From the NCBI GenBank assembly GCA_026954325.1, contig JAIXKK010000205.1, positions 37,566-101,565 of the forward strand: DNA of 64,000 bases. The letters run 5' to 3'. The stretch comes from Bryobacterales bacterium. GTDB lineage: Bacteria; Acidobacteriota; Terriglobia; Bryobacterales; Bryobacteraceae. The translations under genes and the position numbers were made by a program. Positions 18,055 through 27,050 of the stretch are shown piece by piece (position 1 is the stretch's first letter; each line of letters begins with the position of its first letter). The notes under the pieces were generated by a model, which was given only the letters and a program-made list of their open reading frames with translations, did not search any database and was not told where the DNA came from.

Positions 18055-19598
18055 GCCCCGGCAGCGTCCAGTCGCGGATCTTCCACCGCGTGCCCACAGG
18101 CAAAGTGATACACCACCTGCCCTTCTTCCAGGTCCAGGTAACGGTGAACCTGGTCGTCATAAAACGCGCCGATCCCTGTCGACCGGAACCCCATTGCCTC
18201 CGAGGCGACATATAGACGTTGGCCCGTGCACCCCGCCTCGAAGAAGACGTAGCGGTAGCCGCGGGCGCCGTGGTCCCGGATCGCGCGTTCCAGGTTGGCA
18301 ACCATGGAAAACGTGACGCAGGAATTTCCCGCCAGATGCTGCCCCAGGCTCAAGCCCGCCGCCATCACCCGCTGATCACCCTGGCGTACGCACTCGAGCG
18401 TGTCCGATTCCGGCCAGTAGCGATAGATCCCCGGATTCATCCCCGAGACGCGATGAATGTAGAGGTAAAGCCGCAAGTAGCGGGCGGAGGCGCCGCCGGA
18501 CAGATCCCCCTCGAAGTCCGCGTGGAATGGCCGCGCCGCCGTCGACAGAAGCTTCGAAAGCTGCTCGTACGAGATACTCTCGAGGCCGCCCCGAAAATCG
18601 AGAGCCGAACGGCGATGCCGCACAACAGCGGCAAACGGAGATTCGGAGGTCGCAAGCGGCGCGAGCGCGTATTCACCCTCTCCGTCGTCTCCCGGCGCCG
18701 GTTGGGCCACCGGGGCCAGTGGAGCCTCCAGACTCGTGGCCCGGTGCGCCTCGCCGATCATTGGATACTCCACCTGCTCTCCCGACAGCCGGTTGCCGAC
18801 ACCACCGAACCACTTTCCCGCTTCGGCGGGGCGCGCCTCCAAGGGAATCCCCGACCCTTGAATAGCCGCCAGCAGCATCGGCCACTCATCTTCCAGGCCC
18901 AGCAGACGCGCCACCTCCGCATCGGGAAAATGACCCAGGGCAAATGCTTCGCAGCCTAATGCCCGGGCGGCCAGCGCCAGGCTCTCCCAGGCGTGCCCAA
19001 TATCGTGCAGGCAGTAACGGTACGCACGCTCGCGATACTTCCATGCCTCCCGCCAGGCGATGGAAGTGAGCACGAACACCAGCGGAGCATCCCGGAGCCA
19101 GGGAGCCATCGCCAGTTCCGCCAATTTCCGGCCCATTTCGCCGCCGCGCATTCGCTGCCCGGCCATATGGGACGAGCAGCGATAGTGATACAACCCGTCG
19201 TCCCATCCGGCGAGCCCGCGCGCGGCAAAGTGGAACTCCGTCGGGTGCAGATTCCCTGAGGAAGGATTCACCCGCAGCGCGTAGCGGTAGCCCGTGGACG
19301 GAACAACCTTCGTCGCGCTGATGGCGGCGCCGTGGTAGAGCAGCGAAGAGAGAAACCCGGCGCCGTCCTTCGCCACCGCCTCGCCGCTCACCCCGGAAAG
19401 CACGGCCAAAGCGGGCGCCGCGGGCTCGGGGCAATCCGCCGGCAGATCGAGCACCGGCGCACCCTCGTAATGGCGGAACGGACTGGGCATATTGGCCCAA
19501 TCGAGTGTGTGCGGGCGGGCGTAGAGCCTTTCGAGTGTATGCTTCGTCGCCTCATGATAGGCGGCGACGGTTTTCAGGGCGTGATCAGACGGCGGCAA
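18051..19598 (-). CDS. SagB/ThcOx-type dehydrogenase with two nitroreductase domains
   Basis: 515 aa, about twice the single-domain length. Residues about 60-270 hold one flavin nitroreductase fold (LLYHGAAISATKVVP, RVNPSSGNLHPTEFHF, YRERAYRYCLHDIGHAWESLALAARALG); residues about 315-505 hold a second, with FAAVVRHRRSALDF, GMNPGIYRYWP and GYRYVFFEAGCTGQRLYVASEAMG. The N-terminal TVAAYHEATKHTLER is typical of SagB-like proteins. SagB enzymes use FMN to oxidise azolines to azoles in RiPP maturation, but stand-alone relatives act on unknown substrates and no YcaO cyclodehydratase is visible here. The start is TTG 19598, overlapping the end of the 57-aa peptide ORF by 14 nt. Confidence 0.8.
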   Translation of the reverse strand: MPPSDHALKTVAAYHEATKHTLERLYARPHTLDWANMPSPFRHYEGAPVLDLPADCPEPAAPALAVLSGVSGEAVAKDGAGFLSSLLYHGAAISATKVVPSTGYRYALRVNPSSGNLHPTEFHFAARGLAGWDDGLYHYRCSSHMAGQRMRGGEMGRKLAELAMAPWLRDAPLVFVLTSIAWREAWKYRERAYRYCLHDIGHAWESLALAARALGCEAFALGHFPDAEVARLLGLEDEWPMLLAAIQGSGIPLEARPAEAGKWFGGVGNRLSGEQVEYPMIGEAHRATSLEAPLAPVAQPAPGDDGEGEYALAPLATSESPFAAVVRHRRSALDFRGGLESISYEQLSKLLSTAARPFHADFEGDLSGGASARYLRLYLYIHRVSGMNPGIYRYWPESDTLECVRQGDQRVMAAGLSLGQHLAGNSCVTFSMVANLERAIRDHGARGYRYVFFEAGCTGQRLYVASEAMGFRSTGIGAFYDDQVHRYLDLEEGQVVYHFACGHAVEDPRLDAAGA

Positions 19599-19758
19599 CT
19601 TCCATCATAGGAACACCGCCGCCCTCGAAGACAAAGTTCCGTGTGCGGGAGCGCGAGCCGCCATTCAAATACGGATCCGCCAGGCTTCCCTCGAGCGCCG
19701 CCGGCAAAACAAACAAAAGCAAGAAGAATTTCCCGGAAAGAGAAGCTTGCCTTCTCAA
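19585..19758 (-). CDS. short secreted-type peptide overlapping the SagB-like gene
   Basis: 57 codons in a different frame from the dehydrogenase, from TTG 19758 to TGA 19585-19587. The N-terminus is basic then hydrophobic (RRQASLSGKFFLLLFVLPAA), followed by LADPYLNGG, SRSRTRNFVFEGGG and a hydrophobic tail. About 70 percent of third positions from the central Pro codon onward are G or C, as in real genes here, while the flanking DNA is AT-richer. There is no Cys and few Ser/Thr. It may be a peptide substrate or leader of the dehydrogenase, or just a coupling ORF. The start codon is uncertain and there is no good Shine-Dalgarno. Confidence 0.35.
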   Translation of the reverse strand: MRRQASLSGKFFLLLFVLPAALEGSLADPYLNGGSRSRTRNFVFEGGGVPMMEVAAV

Positions 19759-19803
19759 GGAAGTTAAGCGGAATCTTCTATTTCGATGAAGATTATTGAC
19801 CAG

Positions 19804-20082
19804 CTAGCGCACCCGGCGCACGCCGTAGCGGTTCAAGGCGAATGCGAGGATTTGCAGGACGGCGGCCACCGCCAGCCACACCTGCCAGTGGGAGAAAAAC
19901 CCTTTGGAGATGGCGAATTCGCCGGTCAGTCCGATGTCCGCGCAGATGCGCCAGACGGCCAGCACTCCGGCCATGACCGCGGCCGGCGTGAGCAGCGCCG
20001 CGGCGCCGGCGGCCAGATGCTGGTTCTTGCCCTCCACGCGCTTTACGCGCGGGCCCTCGTCGAAGCGGACGCGTACGCGCAT
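19804..20082 (-). CDS. small membrane protein
   Basis: 92 aa with two hydrophobic helices (GAAALLTPAAVMAGVLAVW and VWLAVAAVLQILAFAL) and a basic C-terminus. Family not recognised. It lies divergent from the Gfo/Idh/MocA oxidoreductase (39 bp between starts) and upstream of the peptide/dehydrogenase pair on the same strand. The 45 bp between its stop and the peptide ORF are AT-rich and could hold a promoter. Confidence 0.5.
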   Translation of the reverse strand: MRVRVRFDEGPRVKRVEGKNQHLAAGAAALLTPAAVMAGVLAVWRICADIGLTGEFAISKGFFSHWQVWLAVAAVLQILAFALNRYGVRRVR

Positions 20083-20108
20083 CTCGCCTTCAGTCTATCA
20101 ACATGCGG

Positions 20109-20114
20109 TAGAGT
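20109..20114 (+). promoter_or_regulatory. weak -10-like box of a possibly leaderless start
   Basis: TAGAGT ends 7 nt before ATG 20122, and no Shine-Dalgarno is present. Match to the -10 consensus is 4 of 6. Confidence 0.3.
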
Positions 20115-20121
20115 GTGTGAT

Positions 20122-21264
20122 ATGCGCAAGTTGAAAACGGCCATTATCGGGACGGGATTCATGGGGAAAGTCCACTCGGAGAACGTGCGGCGGTTGGGCA
20201 ACGTGGAGGTTGCCGCCGTTGCCGGATCGAGCGGCGCCCGGGCTAAAGCCTTCGCGGACTCGATCGGCGTGGACAATTCCACGGGTGACTACCGGACCAT
20301 TCTCGAGGACAAATCGATTGACGCGGTCCACGTGCTCACCCCCAATGCGCTGCACTTTCCCGTGACGATGGCCGCGCTCGAGGCGGGCAAGGCGGTGCTT
20401 TGCGAGAAGCCTTTGACGCTCGACGCCGGCGAGGCGCGGCAGATGTTGGATTTGGCCGAGAAGAAGGGGTTGGCTCACTGCGTACAACACAACCTGCGCT
20501 ACTACCCCGTCGTCCAGCACATCCGGCAGATGATCGCCGCCGGCGAATTGGGAGACATCCTGATTGTGCAGGGCACCTATTCGCAGGACTGGCTCCTTTA
20601 TGACACCGATTACAACTGGCGCGTCGAGAAAGGACCCAATGGCGCGCTGCGCGCCGTGGGCGATATCGGCTCCCACTGGATGGACATGATCCAGCATCTT
20701 ACAGGCCTCAAGATCACGGCGATGTGCGCCGAACTGGCCACGTTCCACAAGACGCGCCGCAAGCCGAAGCATTCGGTGGAGACATTCACGGGCAAGACGC
20801 TTCGCGCCGAAGACTATGACGAAATTCCGGTGGAGACGGAGGATTTCGGCATGGTGCTGCTCCACCTGGGCGGACGGGCGCGCGGCGCCTACACCGTCAG
20901 CCAGATGTCGGCGGGCAACAAGAACCGTTTCGCCTTCGAAATATATGGCACCAGGGGCGGCGCGCAGTGGAACCAGGAGCGGCCGGATGAGTTATGGATC
21001 GGCAACCGCAATTCGCCGAACCAGGTGATCGTGAAGGATCCTTCGCTGCTGCGAGGGCCCGCGCAGGGCTTCGCCGATCTGCCCGGCGGCCACAGCGAAG
21101 GCTATGACGATTCGCACAAGCAGGTCTTCAAGCGGTTCTACGCGAAGGTAGCCGATCCTTCCGCCCCGGTGGATTACCCCACGTTCGCGGATGGATTGTG
21201 GGGCATGCATCTCTTAGGGAAGGTGCTGGAAAGCGCCACAAAGCGCGCCTGGGTGGATTGCTAA
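20122..21264 (+). CDS. Gfo/Idh/MocA-family NAD(P)-dependent oxidoreductase
   Basis: 380 aa. The Rossmann fingerprint AIIGTGFMGKVH is near the N-terminus, and the family motif EKPL (AVLCEKPLTLD) provides the catalytic-region Lys. The C-terminal domain has YSQDWLLYDTDYNWR and DIGSHWMDMIQHLTG, in which the His pair is typical of sugar-derivative dehydrogenases in this family. Acts on a sugar, inositol or related polyol, probably in the cytoplasm as there is no signal peptide. ATG 20122 chosen because the Rossmann strand starts there; the open frame to 19786 has no coding character. Confidence 0.88.
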   Translation: MRKLKTAIIGTGFMGKVHSENVRRLGNVEVAAVAGSSGARAKAFADSIGVDNSTGDYRTILEDKSIDAVHVLTPNALHFPVTMAALEAGKAVLCEKPLTLDAGEARQMLDLAEKKGLAHCVQHNLRYYPVVQHIRQMIAAGELGDILIVQGTYSQDWLLYDTDYNWRVEKGPNGALRAVGDIGSHWMDMIQHLTGLKITAMCAELATFHKTRRKPKHSVETFTGKTLRAEDYDEIPVETEDFGMVLLHLGGRARGAYTVSQMSAGNKNRFAFEIYGTRGGAQWNQERPDELWIGNRNSPNQVIVKDPSLLRGPAQGFADLPGGHSEGYDDSHKQVFKRFYAKVADPSAPVDYPTFADGLWGMHLLGKVLESATKRAWVDC

Positions 21265-21407
21265 CGCCCCATCACGCCCCTGGCGGCCGCCGCGATGGCG
21301 CAGAGAAACACGAGGAACAGTACGCCGTAGTGAATCCAGTGCCGCGTGAAGACGATGACGTTCACCAGCCAGTGGCGTTCTTCGATACCATCGGGAAGCA
21401 CTCGCAT
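21261..21407 (-). CDS. possible 48-aa single-helix membrane protein
   Basis: Starts MRVLPDGIEERHWLVNVI and has one hydrophobic helix (IHYGVLFLVFLCAIAAAA) near the C-terminus. Its stop overlaps the stop of the convergent oxidoreductase by 4 bp (21261-21264). No homologue recognised; short and without a good ribosome binding site, so it could be chance. Confidence 0.3.
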   Translation of the reverse strand: MRVLPDGIEERHWLVNVIVFTRHWIHYGVLFLVFLCAIAAAARGVMGR

Positions 21408-21518
21408 ACGTTCACCAATATGCGGGAGACGGCGCGCATTTCCCATAGAACCCGCCCTTCCCGGCGAACGGCAAAGTTCCGGTACTCCCCTTGAAATCTC
21501 CCAGTACCGTGAGATGTA

Positions 21519-22943
21519 ATGAACGGGTTCATGCCACACCGACTTACCAGGCGCTCCTTCTGCGCGGCCGCCGGGCCCGCTCTCGCGCAAACCGCGCCCT
21601 CGAAGCCGAACATCGTCCTCGTGCTGATGGACAATCTCGGCTGGGGCGAACTTGGAGTCTACGGCGGCGGAATCCTGCGCGGGTCCGCCACGCCGCGCAT
21701 CGACAAACTGGCCGGCGAAGGAATGCGGCTGCTCAATTTCAACGTCGAGGCGCAGTGTGTTCCGAGCCGCGCCGCTCTCCTGACGGGGCGCTACGCCGTC
21801 CGCACGGGCAACGGGTCGGTGCCGCTCGATACGCCGGTTTACGGGCTCACGAAGTGGGAATACACGATGGCCGAAATGCTGTCGGACGCCGGGTATTCGA
21901 CGGCGATGTATGGGAAGTGGCACCTGGGACAGACGAAAGGCCGGTTCCCCACCGACCACGGTTTCGAGGAGTGGTACGGGATTCCGAACTCGTCGAATGA
22001 CGCCTTCTGGCCGGGCAATCCGCGGTTCCGTCCGGGCTCCCATCCGTTCGTCAAGTACGCGCACATCACGGAGTCGCGGCGCGGCCAGGAACCGCGCGAG
22101 GTGAAACTCTACGACCTCAAGGCGCGCGCCGCGATTGACCGGGAGATCACGGAGCGGGCGATCGCCTACATGAGGCGCAAGACGCAAGAACGGAAACCGT
22201 TCTTTTTGTTTTTGCCCTATACACAGGTGCACATGCCGGTGCTGCCCGATCCGGAGTTCGAGGGCAAGACGAGGAACGGCGAGTTCGCCGACGTGCTCGC
22301 GCAGGTGGATGCGTTTACGGGCCGGCTGCTCGATGAGATGGACCGGCTGGGCATCCGCGACAACACTATATTCCTCTTCACTTCGGACAACGGCGGCGAG
22401 GCGACAGCGCCGTACCACGGTTTTAACGGGCCTTGGAGAGGGACGTATTTCACTGCGTACGAAGGCTCCCTGCGCGCCCCGTTCCTCAGCCGCTGGCCCG
22501 GCAAGATCCCGGCCGGGGCCATCAGCAACGAGATAGTGCACGAGATGGACCTGTTCCCCACGTTCGCCCGCATCGCCGGCGGCAACGTGCCGAAGGACCG
22601 CGTCTTCGACGGCATCGACCAACTCGATTTCTTCCTCGGCGGGAAGGAGCAATCGAACCGCGAATCGCTGGTCATCTATCTTGGCAATGAGATCTATGGG
22701 GTGAAGTGGCGCAACTGGAAGATGATGATGCGGGAGGTGAGCCGCGGATTCGGCCAACCGGTGGAACAATACAGCTTCCCATTGTGGTTCGATCTCTACA
22801 CCGATCCCAAGGAGGAAAACCCGCTCGATCCGCGGTTTGTCGAGAATCTGTGGGTGCGCTGGCCCACGGGTCAGGTGCTCATTGATCACCGGGAGTCGCT
22901 GAAGAAGGAGCCGCCGATCCGCCCGGGGACGCCTGATCCGTAA
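21519..22943 (+). CDS. exported sulfatase (arylsulfatase family)
   Basis: 474 aa. A Tat-like N-terminus (LTRRSFCAAAGPALAQ) precedes PNIVLVLMDNLGWGELG (metal-binding Asp pair). The formylglycine site is C80-V-P-S-R84 followed by AALLTGR. Further metal and sulfate ligands are in MYGKWHLGQ and FTSDNGG. Hydrolyses sulfate esters, likely of polysaccharides, outside the cytoplasm; it needs a formylglycine-generating or anaerobic maturase not seen here. Its last 65 bp overlap, on the other strand, the end of the M20 peptidase gene. Confidence 0.9.
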   Translation: MNGFMPHRLTRRSFCAAAGPALAQTAPSKPNIVLVLMDNLGWGELGVYGGGILRGSATPRIDKLAGEGMRLLNFNVEAQCVPSRAALLTGRYAVRTGNGSVPLDTPVYGLTKWEYTMAEMLSDAGYSTAMYGKWHLGQTKGRFPTDHGFEEWYGIPNSSNDAFWPGNPRFRPGSHPFVKYAHITESRRGQEPREVKLYDLKARAAIDREITERAIAYMRRKTQERKPFFLFLPYTQVHMPVLPDPEFEGKTRNGEFADVLAQVDAFTGRLLDEMDRLGIRDNTIFLFTSDNGGEATAPYHGFNGPWRGTYFTAYEGSLRAPFLSRWPGKIPAGAISNEIVHEMDLFPTFARIAGGNVPKDRVFDGIDQLDFFLGGKEQSNRESLVIYLGNEIYGVKWRNWKMMMREVSRGFGQPVEQYSFPLWFDLYTDPKEENPLDPRFVENLWVRWPTGQVLIDHRESLKKEPPIRPGTPDP

Positions 22944-24114
22944 CCACGCCGCAGAACTCCATGGCGGCGAGCGCGTACATCCTTGCGCAGTGCGCCAGGC
23001 GCTCCAGAGAAACCCGCTCGTTGTCCGAATGAGCTGTTTCGTGCGCCGGTCCATAGTAGATGGCGGGGACTCCGGCCTCGTTCGCGAAGAGGTTCGCGTC
23101 GCCCACCAGCGCCATTCCGATTTGGGGCGGCGCATGTCCGGCGAGGCGCTCCCCGGCGGTGGAAAATGCCTGCACGATCGGGTGCGAGGCCGGTGTTTCG
23201 AAGGGTTCCCGCGTGGCCTCGAGGGAGTACTCGAAGGACAGCCCGGATTGCAGCGCCAGGCGGGCGCAGAGGGAATCCAGCGCCTCCCGGATCCCGGCTT
23301 GCGTCTTGCCCGGCATCCAACGCCATGTTCCGAGGACGCGGATAGGCGTGGGCAGGCGGTTCACGTAGTCGCCGGCCTCGATCATGCCTACATTGAGTTG
23401 CTCGCGGCCGCATAGCGGGTGCGGCGGCGCGGAGGCAAACTCGCGTTCGAGCCGTTCGAATTCGAGCAGCAGCCGGCCCAGCCACCTGGCTGGATTCTGC
23501 TCATAGGGGACCTTGATCGTGTGGATGGGGCCGCGCGGGCTGGAGATGGTGATGCGGTAGATGGTGGAGCCCAAGCTCGCGGTCCAGAGCGCGCAGGGTC
23601 CTTCGACAATGACGATGGCGCCGGCGGTGATGTGGCGCTCCCGAAGGCGGGTGATGAGGCGACGCGGCCCCTCCTTCTTGCCGGCGGGTGTTTCATGGCC
23701 GATCACGCCGGTCATCCAGAGGCCGCCGGCGAGCCTGATGCCCGCCTTGCGCAGGGCCGATGCGGCGTGGACCATCGCCACCAGGCCGCCCTTCATATCC
23801 TCGGCGCCGCGGCCGATGATCCAATCACCCTCGCGGCCGGGCGGCAGGCTGTTGCCGATGGGAATGGTGTCCGTATGGCCGTTGAACACGAGTGCGAGGC
23901 CCGCGCCGGCCCCCGGGACGTGGGCATAGACGTTGGGCCGCGATGGCTCCACCTCGTCGAGGACAGGGTGAAAGCCTTCGCGGCGCAGCAACTCCGCGAG
24001 GAATACGGAGCCGGGTCCTTCGCTTCCGGTTTCACTGCGCACTCCGAGAAAGGCAAGCGTGTCGCGCGCGATGGCTTCCGCGTCGATGTGCGCGAGCATG
24101 TCGCCGAAGTTCAT
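22879..24114 (-). CDS. M20-family metallopeptidase / amidohydrolase
   Basis: 411 aa from ATG 24114 (ATG 24130 and TTG 24138 are in-frame alternatives). The zinc-site motifs are FNGHTDTIP (His and Asp), RGAEDMKGG (bridging Asp), and GHETPAG where the family has the catalytic Glu pair. The C-terminal third, with YGPAHETAHSDNERV, carries the last His ligand. Related to acetylornithine deacetylases and succinyl-diaminopimelate desuccinylases; exact substrate unknown. No signal peptide. It is tail-to-tail with the sulfatase (65-bp overlap) and divergent from the gamma-glutamyltransferase. Confidence 0.85.
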   Translation of the reverse strand: MNFGDMLAHIDAEAIARDTLAFLGVRSETGSEGPGSVFLAELLRREGFHPVLDEVEPSRPNVYAHVPGAGAGLALVFNGHTDTIPIGNSLPPGREGDWIIGRGAEDMKGGLVAMVHAASALRKAGIRLAGGLWMTGVIGHETPAGKKEGPRRLITRLRERHITAGAIVIVEGPCALWTASLGSTIYRITISSPRGPIHTIKVPYEQNPARWLGRLLLEFERLEREFASAPPHPLCGREQLNVGMIEAGDYVNRLPTPIRVLGTWRWMPGKTQAGIREALDSLCARLALQSGLSFEYSLEATREPFETPASHPIVQAFSTAGERLAGHAPPQIGMALVGDANLFANEAGVPAIYYGPAHETAHSDNERVSLERLAHCARMYALAAMEFCGVVTDQASPGGSAAPSSATPGDQ

Positions 24115-24279
24115 TGGAAGCCCACCCATGCCACGCAAGACGCGTACCGAGTTCTATCCGCGAGGCGGAGCAAGGCGATGAGCTTCGAACCCCCGGCCGG
24201 CGCGGCATCCGGCCGCCGTACCGGGGAGGTCCTTTGCAACGGGAAGAAGGAACGCACCTTTAGAGAATATCTCAGGCAC

Positions 24280-24285
24280 TATAAT
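24280..24285 (+). promoter_or_regulatory. consensus -10 of a leaderless start
   Basis: A perfect TATAAT ends 7 nt before ATG 24293 with no Shine-Dalgarno between, so the transcript would start at the initiation codon. It heads the ggt / PIG-L / enolase-superfamily operon. Confidence 0.65.
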
Positions 24286-24292
24286 CAGACAC

Positions 24293-25987
24293 ATGCCGGC
24301 ACTACTGCTCACGGCGCTTCTCTCCATTGCCTGCCAGGCGCAGGATCCGGGCGAGGTCAAGGATCCGGTCTGGCGAACGCTGGTGATGGGCACGCACGGG
24401 ATGGTGGCGGCGGAGCATCCGCTCGAGGCGCGCGCCGGGTTGCACGTGCTGGAGCGCGGCGGGAACGCGATCGATGCCGCGGTTGCGGTGTTCTATATGA
24501 CGGGCGTGGTGGAGCAACACCAGGCGGGCATTGGCGGGGACGCGTTCATTCTGGCTTATCTCGCGAAGCAGAAGCAGGTGATCTTCATCAACGCGACGGG
24601 ACCCGCGCCGAAGCTGGCGACCGTGGAGCGGTACCGCAAGGAGGGCGGCATTCCGGGAAGCGGCATCCTCGCGAGTACGGTTCCCGGAGCCGTTGGGGGA
24701 TTCGATCTGGCGCTGCGCAAGTACGGCACGCGCAAGTATCCGGAGTTGCTCGGGGAGGCGATCGAAGCGGCGAGGGACGGGCATCCGCTGACGCACTGGT
24801 GCGCGGGCAACCACAACGCGGCGATTGCGAAGTTGTCTCCGTATCCGGGTTCGGTCAAGGCACTGTTGAAGAATGGCGGTCCGTTCGAGCCGGGCGATGT
24901 ATTCAGGCAGCCTGACCTTGCGCGTACGCTCGAGTTGATGGCGCGCGAGGGCGCGGACACGTTCTACCGCGGAAAACTCGCACACCTCACATCGGACTTC
25001 TATGTGAAGCATGACGGCGTGCTGCGCTACGAGGATCTTGCGTCTTACCAGCCGGAAGAGGGTCCGCCGATCCGTACGAGTTACAAGGGCTACGACGTGT
25101 ATGAAGCCTCGCCGGGTTCGCAAGGGATCGTGCTGCTGGAGTCGCTGAATATGCTGGAGCCCGCGGACCTCAAAGCGATGGGGCACAACACCGCGCCGTA
25201 CATTCATACGCTGGTGGAGACGTTGAAGCTGGCCTTCGCCGATCGGGACCATTGGGTGGCGGACCAGCGATTCTATAAGACGCCCACCGAGCAGTTGCTT
25301 TCGAAGCGCTATGCCGCGGAGCGGCGCAAGCTGATTGATCCGGACCATGCGCATCCGGGGGCGGCGGCGTACGGCAACCCCGGGGAGACGTCGTCGTTCT
25401 CGATTGCCGACCGCTACGGCAACCTGGTGTCGGTGACGCACAGCAACAACGGCACGTTCGGCAGCGGGGTGGTGGTGGAAGGCGGCGGATATGTGCTCAA
25501 CAACCGGCTGCAATATTTCAGCCTCAATGAGAAGGATGCGAACGTGCTGGCGCCGGGCAAGCGCCCGCGGCACACCATCAACCCCGCGCTGGCCATGAAG
25601 GACGGCAAGCCATTGCTCGCCTGGAACACGCCCGGCGGCGACAATCAGCCGCAGTCGATGCTCCAGGCGTTTCTGAATATGGTGGAATTCGGCATGAACC
25701 CGCAGTTGGCGGTGGAGCAGCCGACGGTGCTGACGGCCAACTTTCACGCGTCGAACTATCCGCAGCCGGTTGGGGATAAACTGACGATACCGGAAGTGCT
25801 GGATTCGCGGACCGGCGACCAACTGCGGGCGAAGGGGCACCGTCTCGAGGTGACGAAAATGCAGCGGCCATACTCGCAGCAGCCCGCCGGAGCGGGAGCG
25901 ATGAAGGTGGTGTGGATTGATCCGAAATCGGGTGTGATGTTCGGAGCAGTGAGTCCGGCGAAGGACGATTACGCGATGGGATGGTGA
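24293..25987 (+). CDS. ggt: gamma-glutamyltransferase (periplasmic)
   Basis: 564 aa with a short signal peptide (MPALLLTALLSIACQAQ). Large-subunit features: HGMVAAEHPLEARAGL, GGNAIDAAVA, GIGGDAF. The autoprocessing/catalytic Thr is T366 in GETSSFSIADRYGN, after which come THSNNGTFGSGV and NTPGGDNQP of the small subunit. Cleaves gamma-glutamyl bonds (glutathione, gamma-glutamyl peptides) in the periplasm. First gene of a four-gene operon; the next gene starts 3 nt after the stop. Confidence 0.9.
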   Translation: MPALLLTALLSIACQAQDPGEVKDPVWRTLVMGTHGMVAAEHPLEARAGLHVLERGGNAIDAAVAVFYMTGVVEQHQAGIGGDAFILAYLAKQKQVIFINATGPAPKLATVERYRKEGGIPGSGILASTVPGAVGGFDLALRKYGTRKYPELLGEAIEAARDGHPLTHWCAGNHNAAIAKLSPYPGSVKALLKNGGPFEPGDVFRQPDLARTLELMAREGADTFYRGKLAHLTSDFYVKHDGVLRYEDLASYQPEEGPPIRTSYKGYDVYEASPGSQGIVLLESLNMLEPADLKAMGHNTAPYIHTLVETLKLAFADRDHWVADQRFYKTPTEQLLSKRYAAERRKLIDPDHAHPGAAAYGNPGETSSFSIADRYGNLVSVTHSNNGTFGSGVVVEGGGYVLNNRLQYFSLNEKDANVLAPGKRPRHTINPALAMKDGKPLLAWNTPGGDNQPQSMLQAFLNMVEFGMNPQLAVEQPTVLTANFHASNYPQPVGDKLTIPEVLDSRTGDQLRAKGHRLEVTKMQRPYSQQPAGAGAMKVVWIDPKSGVMFGAVSPAKDDYAMGW

Positions 25988-25990
25988 GAC

Positions 25991-27041
25991 ATGGACAGAC
26001 GCAAATTCATTGGAAGCTCGATGGGCGGCGGATTCGCCATGCAGGCGCCCGCTCAGGCGCAGACAGCAGGCGCACCGCACAACCTGCCTGCCGGGGCGAC
26101 GCCCACGGCGTTCGCCAATCAAAGAACCGGCTACAATCCGTTCACGGTTCCGGACTACTATACCTACGCGGACGATCTCCTCATCGAGCGCAACCGTCCG
26201 GGCAAGCCGCATCAAGGGAAGGTGCTGGCGGCCGTGCAGGCGCACTCCGATGACATTCCACTCTATGCCGGCGGGCTTGTAGCGAAACTGATCGACGAAG
26301 GCTACACCGGCTACCTGATCCGCATGTCGAATGACGAGGCCGCCGGACGCACTCTCGGTTATGGCGTGGCGCAGAACGAGATCGACAACCAGGAGGTAGG
26401 CAAAGCGCTCGGCTGCGGGAAGACGTTCACGTTCTATTACCGTAATCACCGGATGGATGATTGCGCGGCGATCGAAATCCGCTCGCGGCTGATCTTCCTC
26501 TTCCGCGTGCTGCAAGTGGACACGATTGTGACCATGGATCCGTACAACCACTACGAGGAGAATCCCGACCACCTGGTGGCGGGACGGGCCGTTGAGGCCG
26601 CCTGCTGGCTTTCGGGAACCGGCAAAGACTATCCGGAGCACTACAAGATGGGGCTGAAGCCGGCTCACATCCGGGAGAAGTATTATCACGCGCGGTCGCC
26701 GGAAGGGCACAACCTGGTGAACCGCATTGTCGATATCAGCTCGTATATTGACCGGAAGACGCGCGGGAACGTGGCCAACCGGGGAAAGGGCCCGGCGGGG
26801 GGGCAGCGGTTCGCGGCTGCGGCAGGAACTGGCGCGGCAGGGGAAGCGCCTGCCGCTGCTCGGCAATGATGACGCCACGGCGGATTTTGCTTACGTGAAG
26901 CACTTCCTCATGGAGGATTGGCGCCTGCTGGGCCGGCGGTTCGGAGTGGAGTACGCGGAGGCGTTCCGGTATATCGGCCCACCGGCGGAGTACGGCGCGA
27001 ACATCCGGCGCTGGGTGGACCAGCACACGGAACCGCTTTAG
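25991..27041 (+). pseudogene. PIG-L (LmbE-like) deacetylase, frameshifted in a G7 tract
   Basis: Reading from ATG 25991 gives a Tat-like signal (MDRRKFIGSSMGGGFAMQAPAQAQ) and a LmbE/PIG-L domain with QAHSDDIPLYAGGL and ENPDHLVAGRAVE. The frame fails at a run of seven G (26797-26803) and stops at 26869. Shifting by one base restores LARQGKRLPLLG and the full C-terminus to 27041, matching its tandem paralogue at 27051 segment by segment. So one indel in a homopolymer separates it from an intact gene of about 350 aa. This is either a sequencing error, phase variation or a true mutation. PIG-L enzymes are Zn-dependent N-deacetylases of sugar derivatives. Confidence 0.8.
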
Positions 27042-27050
27042 GAGGGAGAC

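Noticed and set aside
21261..23135. 624-codon minus-strand open frame opposite the sulfatase
   Set aside because: Antisense shadow; only its last 48 codons lie outside the sulfatase and were listed separately as a weak small ORF.
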